A DNA stretch of 64,000 nucleotides from Phormidium tenue FACHB-1050 (GTDB lineage Bacteria > Cyanobacteriota > Cyanobacteriia > Pseudanabaenales > Pseudanabaenaceae): assembly GCF_014696925.1 (NCBI RefSeq), contig NZ_JACJQY010000018.1:1-64000 (forward strand), given 5' to 3'. The position numbers and the translations under genes were made by a program. The notes under the pieces were generated by a model that was not told the origin of the DNA, ran no database searches, and was given only the letters and a program-made list of their open reading frames with translations. How positions within the stretch are numbered: position 1 is the first letter of the stretch; every line of letters begins with the position of its first letter. Positions 7,861 to 16,808 of this stretch are shown piece after piece.

Positions 7861-10176
7861 CTATTCCCATTCGCGCTTTTCGAGTTCTTGTTGCGGTAGC
7901 AACAAGGTTGCTTCTATTTCTTCGCGAATACTGCTAGTAACTTCGCAATTACTATTGAGACAATCAAGCAGCAGTTGATTAGCATCGTAATAATGTTGCA
8001 AAGCTTGCTCTTGAGGAATACTAAATTCCCACTTCTTACCGATGTTGCGATGGGAAGCGATCTCCTCCTGTAGCTTGATTACCCATGCTGCATAATTGTT
8101 TTTGCACCAATTTTCAAAGCTTTCCTTCGTATGATTGTCATTTGGGAGTTGATCGCTGAGTTGCTGTAGTGATTTATGAAATCCAATATCCACGACAATC
8201 CCTAAAATATTGCTCAGAGCATCACCACAAGCATGGACATAGGCAAAATCTTTACTATTTTCAAGGACACATTCGCGTAATAGTTCATCCAGAGCCGCAT
8301 CTAAAAATTCACCTTGATCCAAAGTAGCAGCTAGTGCTAAGTCAGGCGCAAGTTTAGGCGCACGGGTTAGTGCTAGATAAAAGGCTCGACCCTTAGCAGA
8401 TTTCGCTTCTAATGGATTAGATTCAGATTTTTGGCTTGCCCAACCTAAAAAATTTTGCAGATGGGGATCTTCAGAAACAAGCGCATCAATTTGTTGCTTC
8501 ATCAACTCCACCAAACCATCCGCACTACGGAGCATACTCGCCGTCAGCAAAAAGATTTCTCGCCAATGGGGATCAGTAATATGGTTTACCAGTCCCTGTA
8601 GAGACTGCCCTAGAGCTTGCAGATTATGATTAGCGACGATCTTACGAGCCGTGAAATATTCCTGTAAGGCGAGATAAGAGAAGGAGAAGATCCCTCGCGC
8701 TCTCTCTGCTAACAGTCCATGTTGAGACTCGATCGATCTTAAGACCTCTTCGCTTGCCGCCTGAATTTCCTCAGGATCATTGCTTGAATCGGGAAGGCTT
8801 TCCAGATAGTCACTGATATATTGCTCAACAATCCTTTGCTCAAAGAAGTATTGACCTTGCTCAAAGGTTGCCGAGGCAATTTGACTCAACAGCTTCAGCT
8901 TTTGTGGCAACAAAAATCCTTGATATACTTGATCCCGCTCAATACCCTGAGCCTTATCCCATTTACCGAGAAGTAGATCCATTCCTTGTTTATAAAACTC
9001 GGCTTGCTTGAGGGGAAACTTGCCTTGACGATGAAATATAGAACAGGCCAGATGCAGAAATAAGGGAGTCGTAATCATCCGCCGAAACCGCCAATTTTCG
9101 GCCAGTTCCAGCTTTTCTATAAATAGTTGTGCATTGGCAACTCCCTCCTCAAAATCTTGATTAAAGGCGACAAACCATTTTTGCGAAAAATCAGAAATTT
9201 GCTTTTGGGTAAATGGAGCGATTTCCACATCCGTAAAACCTTGCAAAGCTAACTTTTGAGAAGCAGTGCGGCAGGTGGCAACAAATTGATTTTTATGATA
9301 TTTGTCAGAAAATCGTCGAACTTCGTTGATTATTATGTTCTCTTCTTCCTGAAAGACTTCATCCATGCCATCGAGCAAAAGTAAAACTCGGCCTGCCTGT
9401 AGTAACTTCTTGATCACTGACAGTTGCGAAATATCTGAAGTTATAAATTCCTGATGGATGAATTCCAAGAAATCAACTTGGCGTTGTTCTCTATGGCTTT
9501 CTGCAAAATCTCGAAGTTTAATAAAAATAGGAACCTGACTCGCATCTGATTCTTCCCGATTGCATTCAAAGGCAAGATGCTTAAGGAAGGTCGATTTACC
9601 AGAACCTGGTTTGCCCAAAACTCTGAGCTTGTTATACTTGGCAACTGCCTGCCTCCCCGAAGTTTGGCTTTCGACAATTTTGCCCAAGCCAAAGCGATCA
9701 ATATCTGTGGGATCGAGACTATTAATTGCAGCGATTTCTAGCCATTGCTGACTAGCTATCTGTTCTAAAATATTGACATCAATGTAAATCTGTTCGATGT
9801 TAATCGGACGATTAACATCCAATAACTTCAAAATGCCACATTGGTGCTTGATTTTTTCCCGTCGTTGCGATCGCACTGTTTGCACGAGGGCATCTATCCC
9901 TAATTCAGCCAAGTTAATACTTCCATCTTCATTCCGATCAATATATTCGAGAGGTGGGTCAAGAGCAATCTCTCGCCAATCTAAATCCAACCTTATACAA
10001 AGTTCAAAGAATGTATAACGTTCGATCGGTTGACCACCAAAAAATCGCCAAATCGGTTGTCTAGTTTTGATACCAACTTCATTAGCAAGATATTCTTGTG
10101 TCCAGCCTTTGAGAGCAAATTGCATCTTAGCCTTTTTTACCCCTGCTGGTGATGCCTGTAGCGATCTTTTTGCCAT
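7861..10176 (-). CDS. HTH-NACHT NTPase (NLR-like, candidate defence)
   Basis: 771 residues. The N-terminus (about 15-75) looks like a helix-turn-helix: LKGWTQEYLANEVGIKTRQP then IWRFFGGQPIERYTFFELC. A NACHT P-loop NTPase follows: Walker A GKPGSGKST (188-196), Walker B VLLLLDGMDEV (264-274) and FSFSYLALQEYFTARKIV in the winged-helix part. The C-terminal ~250 residues are helical without recognised repeats. NACHT proteins are signalling STAND ATPases, and several bacterial ones protect against phage. No effector domain is fused and no partner gene is adjacent, so the output is unknown. A start-proximal K/R-rich segment precedes the HTH. Confidence 0.88.
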   Translation of the reverse strand: MAKRSLQASPAGVKKAKMQFALKGWTQEYLANEVGIKTRQPIWRFFGGQPIERYTFFELCIRLDLDWREIALDPPLEYIDRNEDGSINLAELGIDALVQTVRSQRREKIKHQCGILKLLDVNRPINIEQIYIDVNILEQIASQQWLEIAAINSLDPTDIDRFGLGKIVESQTSGRQAVAKYNKLRVLGKPGSGKSTFLKHLAFECNREESDASQVPIFIKLRDFAESHREQRQVDFLEFIHQEFITSDISQLSVIKKLLQAGRVLLLLDGMDEVFQEEENIIINEVRRFSDKYHKNQFVATCRTASQKLALQGFTDVEIAPFTQKQISDFSQKWFVAFNQDFEEGVANAQLFIEKLELAENWRFRRMITTPLFLHLACSIFHRQGKFPLKQAEFYKQGMDLLLGKWDKAQGIERDQVYQGFLLPQKLKLLSQIASATFEQGQYFFEQRIVEQYISDYLESLPDSSNDPEEIQAASEEVLRSIESQHGLLAERARGIFSFSYLALQEYFTARKIVANHNLQALGQSLQGLVNHITDPHWREIFLLTASMLRSADGLVELMKQQIDALVSEDPHLQNFLGWASQKSESNPLEAKSAKGRAFYLALTRAPKLAPDLALAATLDQGEFLDAALDELLRECVLENSKDFAYVHACGDALSNILGIVVDIGFHKSLQQLSDQLPNDNHTKESFENWCKNNYAAWVIKLQEEIASHRNIGKKWEFSIPQEQALQHYYDANQLLLDCLNSNCEVTSSIREEIEATLLLPQQELEKREWE

Positions 10177-10772
10177 AGGGTAATTAGCTCGTATATGTTT
10201 TGTACATCCCGGATTATCTTAATCAATCAAATAAAAATCAGAAGTTTTAGACTCCTAAAGTATATATTTGTAATTAAGTCAATCAAAATATATCAGTAAC
10301 ACTACAAATATTTTTTAGCATAATAATTTATTTATATTTTGCTAAATCCCCAATCCAAATCCCTGTAGAGCGTCATTTTTTATTTTTTTATTAATCAGAA
10401 TTCTCACTAAAAACCTTTTCCAAACTGGATTAAGGGATATTTCCTTAGAGATTACAACATCCAGAAGTTTATATTTCAACAATTTCCAAGTACACACAAA
10501 AAGTTTAAATCTTACATCTCAATATAGGATCAATCCATAAATTATCCCATACTTTGCTTTCTTCGATATAAGCTCTAATGCTGTCATGCAGCTTGTATTT
10601 CCACCAATTTGTATAAGTCAGATTCAAGTTCTAACTTAATACTAGATTGATTTTTCAATTTTTGTACTAATTACTCTAGTTTTTTGTAACGAATTAAAAC
10701 GTTCTAAAACATCTTATACAAATCAATCAATTTTTTATACATTATTTCCACTATCAAAATGTGAAAATTAAA

Positions 10773-10869
10773 ATATAGCAATCCTAAAACGAGTTGTGGG
10801 AAACAGAATCTTAATAACAAGGGACTTAAGCCCCTTGCCCTTCTCACAAATGAAACAGGATTGCTATAT
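10773..10869. mobile_element. MITE, TATAGCAATCCT family, copy 1
   Basis: 97 bp with perfect 13-bp ends ATATAGCAATCCT / AGGATTGCTATAT and further imperfect pairing (GAGTTGTGGGAA against TTCTCACAAATG). The inner part holds an imperfect CAAGGGACTTAAGCCCCTTG palindrome. Copies at 13906 and 37501. Confidence 0.75.
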
Positions 10870-10946
10870 CAAAATATTAACTAGCTACAATCAGAGCCTA
10901 TTTTGATCAGTCTTACCACCTTCTACCTCACCCTTGTATGGAATAC

Positions 10947-11102
10947 TGTATACACACAAGTTGTCAGCTATATCGTGAGTTACTAATGATCTCCATCAAT
11001 CCCCCTTAAAAAGGGGGAAGAAGAAAATTAATTCTCCCCCCTTTTTAAGGGGGGCTGGGGGGGATCTAACCCTCAAACGTAGACAAAGCATTGTATGTAC
11101 AT
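10947..11102. mobile_element. MITE, TGTGTACACACAAGTT family, copy 2
   Basis: Starts TGTATACACACAAGTTGTCA and has the same G/C-run core as 6283-6438. The right end (ATTGTATGTACA) is degenerate. The central CCTTAAAAAGG/CCTTTTTAAGG blocks are in the opposite order to copy 1, as if each palindromic block had flipped. Confidence 0.65.
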
Positions 11103-11128
11103 GGAAGTTTAAATCTCTTAGAGCTTTT

Positions 11129-11272
11129 AAGAAATCATTTAAGAATTACTTTCTGCGGTCAAAAGCTCCAAGAGATCCCCCTCAATCCCCCTTAAAAAGG
11201 GGGAAGAAGAAAATCCTCCCCCCTTTTTAAGGGGGGCTGGGGGGGATCTAGACAATTCTTAAATGGTTTCTT
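11129..11272. mobile_element. MITE with the same core but different ends
   Basis: 19-bp inverted ends AAGAAATCATTTAAGAATT and AATTCTTAAATGGTTTCTT (17 of 19 paired) surround the same GATCCCCCTCAATCCCCC...GGGGGGATC core as the TGTGTACACACAAGTT family. The core therefore travels with two unrelated sets of ends. Confidence 0.65.
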
Positions 11273-11399
11273 AAATGAGTTTTAAGGAAGAGTTAGAGGC
11301 TGGTAAAATTGAAGTTTATACTAGATTCAAGACTTCCCAAACACACTCTCGCTGAATGTCACTCAAAAGCCATAACCTTTCATCAGTAGGAAGAACCAT

Positions 11400-12320
11400 A
11401 TGGATAACGAAATCCCCGTAGAAATAAAGACATTAGAACATTCAGAAAGTATTGAAGAAATCCCCCTTAAACTTGTTCTTGATCAAATTCTTGATCAAAG
11501 TGAAGAAATTAAAGAAAATGTCAAAAAAGTTGTTGATCAAATAAGTTCAGTAAATGCCATTTTTAAGCAGGACAAAAAAATTTATTTCCCCTATCCAACT
11601 ATCGAACAAGCGATCGCTCAGAATGAAGAAGCTGAACGGAGGATAAACAAAGCTGTAGGAGATCTACATCAAGTTAACACTGAACTAGCTAAGCAGGTTG
11701 CAGAAAGAATTGATATCGAATCTGAATTAAAACAGACAAAGAGTGAGCTAGTAAATATACGGGCGGATTTATCAAAATCCCAATTAAAAGAGAAAGATGC
11801 ACTATATATCGCCCTGCATGACCCACTAACGGGACTACCAAACCGCTTGCTGTTAGAACAACGTCTTGATCATGGATTAGCCCAATCCAGAAGATATGGT
11901 CAGAAACTAGCGGTGATGTTCATCGACCTAGACAAATTTAAGAACATCAATGATTCCTATGGTCATGATATTGGCGATAAGCTGCTGATCACTGTCGCAA
12001 GGCGTTTACAAGATGCTGTGCGAGGTGAAGATATGGTCAGTCGCTGGGGAGGTGATGAATTTATATGTCTCCTTATGAATATAAAACACGAATCTGATGC
12101 GGTTAACTTTGCCACTAAGATGGTTGAGGAGATTTCTCAAGAATGTGATTTAGATGGCACTGTGGTTTCTATAAGTGCCACGATTGGAATTGCGATATGT
12201 CCTAAAGATGGAGAAACGGCTGAGATCCTATTTAGACAAGTGGATCGAGCTATGTATAGATCAAAAGGGACAGATCAAAGAATTATGCTATTTGATGAAT
12301 CTATTTTAGAGCCTCTTTAA
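11400..12320 (+). CDS. diguanylate cyclase, coiled-coil GGDEF
   Basis: 306 residues. Residues 20-135 are a long coiled coil (VLDQILDQSEEIKENVKKVV, ESELKQTKSELVNIRADLSK). The GGDEF domain (about 137-306) has the intact active site WGGDEF (217-221), the LTGLPNRLLLEQRL entry motif, FIDLDKFKNINDSYGHDIGD metal/GTP site and an RGED inhibitory I-site five residues before GGDEF. It should make cyclic di-GMP from two GTP in the cytoplasm. No sensor domain is fused, so the coiled coil probably controls dimerisation. A close paralogue lies at 20661 on the other strand. Confidence 0.93.
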   Translation: MDNEIPVEIKTLEHSESIEEIPLKLVLDQILDQSEEIKENVKKVVDQISSVNAIFKQDKKIYFPYPTIEQAIAQNEEAERRINKAVGDLHQVNTELAKQVAERIDIESELKQTKSELVNIRADLSKSQLKEKDALYIALHDPLTGLPNRLLLEQRLDHGLAQSRRYGQKLAVMFIDLDKFKNINDSYGHDIGDKLLITVARRLQDAVRGEDMVSRWGGDEFICLLMNIKHESDAVNFATKMVEEISQECDLDGTVVSISATIGIAICPKDGETAEILFRQVDRAMYRSKGTDQRIMLFDESILEPL

Positions 12321-12348
12321 TTGCTGATGTTACGTGGAATAAAGATTG

Positions 12349-12447
12349 CCCTCACACCCCAGCCCCCTCTCCCAGAGAGGAGAGGGGGAGCAAAATCCAG
12401 AAAATCTTTTTCCCCTCGCCCTTTGGGAGAGGGGCTAGGGGTGAGGG
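12349..12447. repeat. inverted CCCTCACACCCC...GGGGTGAGGG repeat
   Basis: Long inverted repeat: CCCTCACACCCCAGCCCCCT and GGGAGAGGGGCTAGGGGTGA flank a variable middle. Non-coding, between convergent genes; it may terminate both. Confidence 0.65.
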
Positions 12448-12461
12448 GCTTAGAAGCATAA

Positions 12462-12537
12462 CAGGGCAACCACGGGGGGATTGCCCCTACCTGCAAATTT
12501 TTAGATCTTGTAGTGGCTGCGCCACAGGGCAAGCCCT
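12462..12537. repeat. dispersed repeat (GGGCTTGCCCTGTGG), copy 2
   Basis: Inverted copy of 7687-7761: CAGGGCAACCACGGGGGGAT through CACAGGGCAAGCCCT. The ORF-track entry 12317-12532 is a translation of this and the previous repeat, not a gene. Confidence 0.65.
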
Positions 12538-12551
12538 AGACTCACGCCATC

Positions 12552-13859
12552 TCAAGCATTCTCATGGACAAATAGTAAAGGGATAACTGCAACTAAACGG
12601 AGAATTGCAGAAAGAACAAACACAACTACAAAGCCTTCGTAATGAGCATATTGAGCTAAAGCCCCGCCTAATGTCGTGCCTAAGGCACTGCTGACACCTG
12701 CGATCGCAGAGACCATCGCAAAGAAAGCAGCATGATGTTGGATAGGTGCGATGCCAATCTGGATATTGTTACTTCCTAAATCAATCGCTGCCCAAGTCCC
12801 TCCTAAAAAGAGATGAAAAATACTCAGATATAGCCATAATTTATCTTGCACTGCGGACATCCCAGTCAGCAACCAAAATAGCGGCGTAATCGCGATCGCC
12901 ATACCCACAAATATTAATAAAGGACGATTGCCAAAGCGATCGCTTAACCTTCCCCATACCAATAGCATCAACATATTTGCGCCACTGGATAGGCTACTAA
13001 ATAGAGTTACCCAAGTAATATCAACTCTCAGATTATCTAACATGTAGAGATTAAAAAAGGGAGTACTAAGATTCACCGCAAATCCCCAAAGCGCAACATA
13101 CAACAGAAAAATAATCAGGTTGCGATCTCGAAAGGGAGAGATGAGATTCTTAAAGATATCTATGGGACTATGTTCTTGTTCTGTGGCTTTTTTAGCTTGA
13201 TATTCTTGGGGATTAATATCGATCATAAAGTGTTGACAAGTCAAACTCGCCACCCCTGCCAAAATACCCACACTCAGCACCAGCCCATAACCACTAATGC
13301 TTCCGCCCTGCCAATTGGAAACTATCAAACTAGCGATCGGCAAACAGAGTAATCCTGTCACATTACTCACAATACTTCGCACACTATAGTATCGACCTCG
13401 TAATTTCTTAGGAACTAGGGCTGCTAACCAACTCATCCAAGAGGCGCTGCCCATCGCCGCTAAAATATTGGAAGTGATCACTAAGGTTAATGTCAAATAG
13501 ACTAAGTTTTGAGAATGATGAGTATTTGTCCCCCTGAGAATAATACCAATCAGTAGAACTAACCAAATCAACCTTGCGGGTAAAAAAGTCCAGATCCCAT
13601 AGTCATGACGACTACGCGAACGATTAGATAATAAGGCTCCTAAAGGCTGTAAGAGATTAGCTAACATCGGTAGAGAAGATACAGTACCAATCTCAAATGG
13701 ACTTGCACCTAAATCTATTAAAAAGCTACTCAATAAAACGCCGCCAGTAATATTACTAAAAACTGTTGATAAACTACCATCAATACTCGATGCCCGTAAA
13801 CTATTACGAACGGATATCTTAAGTTTTTTTGTTTCTACAGCATAGGTTTCAACAATCAA
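12552..13859 (-). CDS. MFS transporter
   Basis: 435 residues with about twelve hydrophobic segments. MFS features include the G-R-L-S-D-R-F-G-N-R loop (WGRLSDRFGNRP) between helices 8 and 9 and the first-half loop MSWLAALVPKKLRGRYYSVR. The N-terminal 20 residues are basic and cytosolic. The substrate cannot be told. Neighbours are unrelated and no operon is evident. Confidence 0.85.
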   Translation of the reverse strand: MIVETYAVETKKLKISVRNSLRASSIDGSLSTVFSNITGGVLLSSFLIDLGASPFEIGTVSSLPMLANLLQPLGALLSNRSRSRHDYGIWTFLPARLIWLVLLIGIILRGTNTHHSQNLVYLTLTLVITSNILAAMGSASWMSWLAALVPKKLRGRYYSVRSIVSNVTGLLCLPIASLIVSNWQGGSISGYGLVLSVGILAGVASLTCQHFMIDINPQEYQAKKATEQEHSPIDIFKNLISPFRDRNLIIFLLYVALWGFAVNLSTPFFNLYMLDNLRVDITWVTLFSSLSSGANMLMLLVWGRLSDRFGNRPLLIFVGMAIAITPLFWLLTGMSAVQDKLWLYLSIFHLFLGGTWAAIDLGSNNIQIGIAPIQHHAAFFAMVSAIAGVSSALGTTLGGALAQYAHYEGFVVVFVLSAILRLVAVIPLLFVHENA

Positions 13860-13905
13860 AATAAACCTATATATTTTATGTAATTCACAACAATAATGCG
13901 CTTAC

Positions 13906-13986
13906 TATAGCAATCCTAAATAGGTTGTGAGAGTGCGTGCAATCTCACAACACTCAAAATCTTACAACTCATTTAGGAGCGCTATA
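13906..13986. mobile_element. MITE, TATAGCAATCCT family, copy 2
   Basis: TATAGCAATCCTAAATAGGT at the left and ACTCATTTAGGAGCGCTATA at the right pair over about 20 bp; the centre is a shorter stem. It lies just upstream of the MFS gene. ORF-track entry 13927-14163 crosses it and has no coding features. Confidence 0.7.
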
Positions 13987-14248
13987 TATTGCTTTTCAAG
14001 CAAGCGAGTTATAAAGGTTTATTTCCCCACCTTCGGCGAGGAAACAAACCCGTACTTCACTAGAATGATAAACACTATATGGCAATATAAGTTGCCGAAT
14101 TCTATTATTTTTATTGTAAATATTTGTAGGCAAATAGAACAAATCACACAACTTATACACTAATCAAACACGATCTCAACCAATATTGTGTGAAAGTGCA
14201 TATCTAGCTATAACACACTATTTATACTCAAAAATTAACAGGCTAAAA

Positions 14249-14665
14249 ATGAACGTCAATCAGCGTGATGAAAATAATATAGAGCGGCGGAAAGACTTAC
14301 GACAGGATGAAGAAACTTTTCGACTGCGACAAGAAGAATCGCGGTTAGGATCTGCTCAGCGAAGTAACACCTATTTCTGGATAATTAATAGTATTTACTG
14401 GCTAGGAGGAATCTTAGAAATATTGCTCGTACTAAGATTTGTACTACGCCTATTTGGAGCAAATCCCCAAAATGAATTTGCCCGACTAATCAATAATCTA
14501 TCCGCACCATTTATTGCTCCATTTTCCACTTTGTTTATTAGTCCCACTTCCGAAGGAGGTGCAAATATCTTTGATGTGAATATTGTGATTGCAATTATTG
14601 CCTATGCACTCTTGAGTTATCTTTTGGTGTCTCTAGTAAGGTTCATTTTTTATAACAGAGTATAA
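14249..14665 (+). CDS. YggT family membrane protein
   Basis: 138 residues. The first 45 are charged (QRDENNIERRKDLRQDEETF), then two hydrophobic blocks carry the YggT signature: LEILLVLRFVLRLFGANPQN, FARLINNLSAPFIAPF and the closing VIAIIAYALLSYLLVSLVRF. YggT proteins affect membrane stress, osmotic tolerance and, in cyanobacteria, thylakoid or cell-division organisation. I use the internal ATG at 14249, because the residues added by the upstream start (MCESAYLAITHYLY) do not fit the family. Confidence 0.85.
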   Translation: MNVNQRDENNIERRKDLRQDEETFRLRQEESRLGSAQRSNTYFWIINSIYWLGGILEILLVLRFVLRLFGANPQNEFARLINNLSAPFIAPFSTLFISPTSEGGANIFDVNIVIAIIAYALLSYLLVSLVRFIFYNRV

Positions 14666-14670
14666 TCAAC

Positions 14671-14774
14671 TACAGCGCTTTGCGCTTAATTAAATCCAGA
14701 GAAGTTTTTGGAAGCGTTGTGGAGTGCCGCTTCCAAAAACTTCTCTGTACTACTCAAAGCCTCAAAAGGCTGTA
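14671..14774. repeat. composite hairpin element (13-nt loop type), copy 2
   Basis: TACAG, small AGCGC-TTT-GCGCT hairpin, then a 19-bp stem CAGAGAAGTTTTTGGAAGC with the 13-nt loop GTTGTGGAGTGCC, then GGCTGTA. Same layout as 1330-1409 in reverse. Only the middle of the stem and half of the loop differ. Confidence 0.75.
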
Positions 14775-14798
14775 AAGGGATAATACAAGGAGACTAAA

Positions 14799-15572
14799 TT
14801 GCTAGATCACTCATTTGGTTTCTATGTTATGGCACTTTTTGGGATTATCCTTATCAGATATTTTCTAGTGGCGGGGGGGATGTACTTATTCTTTTATTCA
14901 CCATCTCGTCAACCATTATTAGAAAAAAATCTACGCCAGAATCCTTCTTGGGAATTAATTAAAAGTGATATTAAACTTTCGGTGCTGTCGACGGTAGTAT
15001 TTGCGATCGCCTCAGCCTTTATCTTGTCAGCTTATAATTGGGGGCTTACACGCATATATAGCGATCCACACCAGTATGGGCTTTGGTATTTAGGTGTGAG
15101 TTATGTCCTAGTTTTGATTCTTCAGGATACCTATTTTTACTTTACACATCAACTGTTTCATCATCCATCACTGTTTTCATGGGCACACCAAGGACACCAT
15201 CGATCGCGCTATCCGACACCTTGGACTTCATTTGCCTTTGATCCACTAGAGGCGATCGTTAGTTCACTCTTTTTGATCACGATTGTTTTTATCCTGCCAT
15301 TACATTTCATCACCTTGATCGCCGTACTAACTACGATGACAATTTGGGCAGTATTAAACCATTTAGGAACTGATCGACTCCCTCTGTCCTTTCCCCACCA
15401 TTGGCTAGGTAAGTGGTTTATTGGTCCTGAGCACCATTCTCTTCATCATCTCAAGTACAATCTACACTACGGGCTTTACTTCACATTCTGGGATAAGTTA
15501 CTCAAAACTGAAGATCCCAAATTTGTAAAGAAGTTGAATGAGCAGCGAACGGGGGAAGTTGAACATATATAG
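14799..15572 (+). CDS. sterol desaturase / fatty-acid hydroxylase family protein
   Basis: 257 residues, integral membrane. The di-iron histidine boxes are present: HQLFHH, HQGHHRSRY and, after helix 4, GPEHHSLHHLKYN. These match the fatty-acid hydroxylase superfamily (carotenoid, sterol and alkane-related hydroxylases), which use O2 and di-iron. The start codon is TTG at 14799 with AAGGAG at proper spacing; no ATG fits. Lipid or carotenoid modification is likely; the substrate is unknown. Confidence 0.85.
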   Translation: MLDHSFGFYVMALFGIILIRYFLVAGGMYLFFYSPSRQPLLEKNLRQNPSWELIKSDIKLSVLSTVVFAIASAFILSAYNWGLTRIYSDPHQYGLWYLGVSYVLVLILQDTYFYFTHQLFHHPSLFSWAHQGHHRSRYPTPWTSFAFDPLEAIVSSLFLITIVFILPLHFITLIAVLTTMTIWAVLNHLGTDRLPLSFPHHWLGKWFIGPEHHSLHHLKYNLHYGLYFTFWDKLLKTEDPKFVKKLNEQRTGEVEHI

Positions 15573-15581
15573 CAAACCAGC

Positions 15582-15631
15582 AAAAAAGCAAAGTAAGGGC
15601 AATTCATGAATTGCCCTTACTTTGCTTTTTT
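15582..15631. terminator. 25-bp palindrome (GGGCAATTCATGAATTGCCC type)
   Basis: AAAAAAGCAAAGTAAGGGCA meets its exact complement with no loop; on the plus strand it ends in a T run. Terminator for the hydroxylase gene. The GGCAATTCATGAATTGCC core recurs at 16923 and 21991. Confidence 0.8.
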
Positions 15632-15665
15632 TGCTTAAGTCCAAAGATTATGATTTGTATCTTAT

Positions 15666-15701
15666 TCAATCAATTTAATCAATTCATTCAAAAACTCAAA
15701 T
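15666..15701 (+). promoter_or_regulatory. conserved upstream element, copy 5
   Basis: TCAATCAATTTAATCAATTC then ATTCAAAAACTCAAATA, 88 bases before the CsbD gene. On the minus strand it reads IFEFLNELIKLIE then stop, resembling the minus-strand frames of copies 1 and 3. Confidence 0.4.
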
Positions 15702-15788
15702 ATCTGTTTGTCATAGTAATGACATAAGTTCAGAGTTGTGGATGCAACTTTGAACAACAGTTCTCAAGTTTAATTAGGAGCATACATC

Positions 15789-15971
15789 ATGAGTTTGGAA
15801 AATAGAGCTAAGGCAACTGCCAAAAACGTCGAAGGCAAAATCCAAGAATCTGTAGGCGATCTAACTGGTGATACCAAGGATCAATTGGAAGGCAAGTCAA
15901 AACAAGCTGAGGCAAAAGTTCGTCATGCCGCTGAAGATGTTAAAGATAATGTCAAAAAAGCGATTGACTAA
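15789..15971 (+). CDS. CsbD family stress protein
   Basis: 60 residues, the standard CsbD length. Helical, highly charged: MSLENRAKATAKNVEGKIQE, VGDLTGDTKDQLEGKSKQAE, ending DNVKKAID. CsbD-like proteins are abundant under general stress in many bacteria; mechanism unknown. TTAGGAGCATACATC gives a strong ribosome site. Monocistronic, with a hairpin immediately after the stop. Confidence 0.93.
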   Translation: MSLENRAKATAKNVEGKIQESVGDLTGDTKDQLEGKSKQAEAKVRHAAEDVKDNVKKAID

Positions 15972-15979
15972 TATTTTTA

Positions 15980-16011
15980 TTGCAGAGGCAATTCACAAAT
16001 TGCCTCTGCAA
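15980..16011. terminator. 14-bp hairpin after csbD
   Basis: TTGCAGAGGCAATT pairs with AATTGCCTCTGCAA around CACA, nine bases after the CsbD stop codon. Confidence 0.65.
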
Positions 16012-16058
16012 AAGCTGCTCTCATGACTTCTTTGAATTACTAATATTTTAAGTTGTCA

Positions 16059-16111
16059 AAGTCTGCTTAAAGCACAAAATGGTTAGTTCATTTTGTGCTT
16101 TAAGCAGACTT
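16059..16111. repeat. 23-bp-stem hairpin
   Basis: AAGTCTGCTTAAAGCACAAA continues to ATG; the perfect complement follows the 7-nt loop GTTAGTT. The AAAGCACAAAATG part is shared with the hairpin at 37913-37945, but the outer stem is different. Confidence 0.75.
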
Positions 16112-16228
16112 ACTGGATTTAGTTTTTCGCTTACAACTTGTCATCACACTTTTGTAAGCGAAGCCCTTTAAACCTCTACAGACTTCTATCTGACTTGAAG
16201 AAAACCATAAATCAAGGGCGATACTTAG

Positions 16229-16624
16229 ATGAGCAAAGCAGGGTTATGGATTGACTATAGAAAAGCGATAATTGTATCCGTTATGGAGACAAGGGAAGAG
16301 ATCAAAAAAGTAGTACCAGAATCTGAGAAATGCCATCGACCATTTATAAATTCATCTTTTAAAAGTAGTTCTCGATCGCTTCAAAAGCCAGAAGAACATC
16401 TTATCCAAAGCATTTTTCAGGAACAACTAAACACTTACTATGATGAAATCATTGCAAGTGTTCGTGATGCTAACTCTATCTTGATATTTGGGTCAAATAC
16501 TGCCAAGGATAAACTGAGAGAGCGCCTTGAAATGAATAAAATGGGCGATCGCATCATCAGTATTGAAACATCTGAACAGCTCTCAGAGCGACAAATTTCG
16601 GCAAAAATCTTACAGCAAGTTTAA
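16229..16624 (+). CDS. eRF1-domain-like / translational-machinery-like protein
   Basis: 131 residues. It begins MSKAGLWIDYRKAIIVSVME and ends with IASVRDANSILIFGSNTAKD, LRERLEMNKMG and TSEQLSERQISAKILQQV. This arrangement (GLWID, a middle linker, YYDEII, LIFG..AK..L, T..LS..QI..K) matches the small bacterial proteins related to eRF1 domain 3 / host-attachment-like families as I remember them. The function is not established and a motif-level homology search would settle the name. It is followed after 31 bases by a tiny membrane-protein gene. Confidence 0.7.
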   Translation: MSKAGLWIDYRKAIIVSVMETREEIKKVVPESEKCHRPFINSSFKSSSRSLQKPEEHLIQSIFQEQLNTYYDEIIASVRDANSILIFGSNTAKDKLRERLEMNKMGDRIISIETSEQLSERQISAKILQQV

Positions 16625-16655
16625 CCACTTGATATTTTAAATCAACGAGAAATAC

Positions 16656-16808
16656 ATGCTAAATCTAATCTGGACTGGTGTTGGTGTACTCATTATTTTG
16701 TGGATATTAGGTTTCTCAATTAACATTGGTAGCGGCTTAATCCACATACTTTTAGTTCTTGCCGTGATCGGCATTGTCTACAACCTATTTGTAGGACGAA
16801 GTGCATAA
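16656..16808 (+). CDS. lmo0937-type small membrane protein
   Basis: A 50-residue ORF too short for the ORF track: MLNLIWTGVGVLIILWILGF, then SINIGSGLIHILLVLAVIGI and VYNLFVGRSA. Two hydrophobic helices joined by a short turn and ending in a small polar tail match the lmo0937 family of bacterial membrane proteins. It starts at ATG 16656 (AACGAGAAATAC upstream) and stops at TAA 16806-16808. It is probably cotranscribed with the previous gene; role unknown, common in stress clusters. Confidence 0.85.
   Translation: MLNLIWTGVGVLIILWILGFSINIGSGLIHILLVLAVIGIVYNLFVGRSA

Larger units (their letters stand above)
10177..11399. other. 1.2-kb non-coding region with three MITEs
   Basis: No ORF with coding character. 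The first 600 bases are A/T-rich (poly-T and poly-A tracts) without clear structure and would contain the NACHT gene promoter. From 10773 to 11272 it holds three short inverted-repeat elements listed separately. The last 130 bases lead into the GGDEF gene, which has AGTAGGAAG before its start. Confidence 0.7.

Noticed and set aside
12317-12532. 71-aa minus ORF
   Set aside because: It translates two dispersed intergenic repeats (CCCTCACACCCC and GGGCAACCACGGGG).
13927-14163. 78-aa ORF upstream of YggT
   Set aside because: It crosses a MITE and an imperfect hairpin; no ribosome site or domain.
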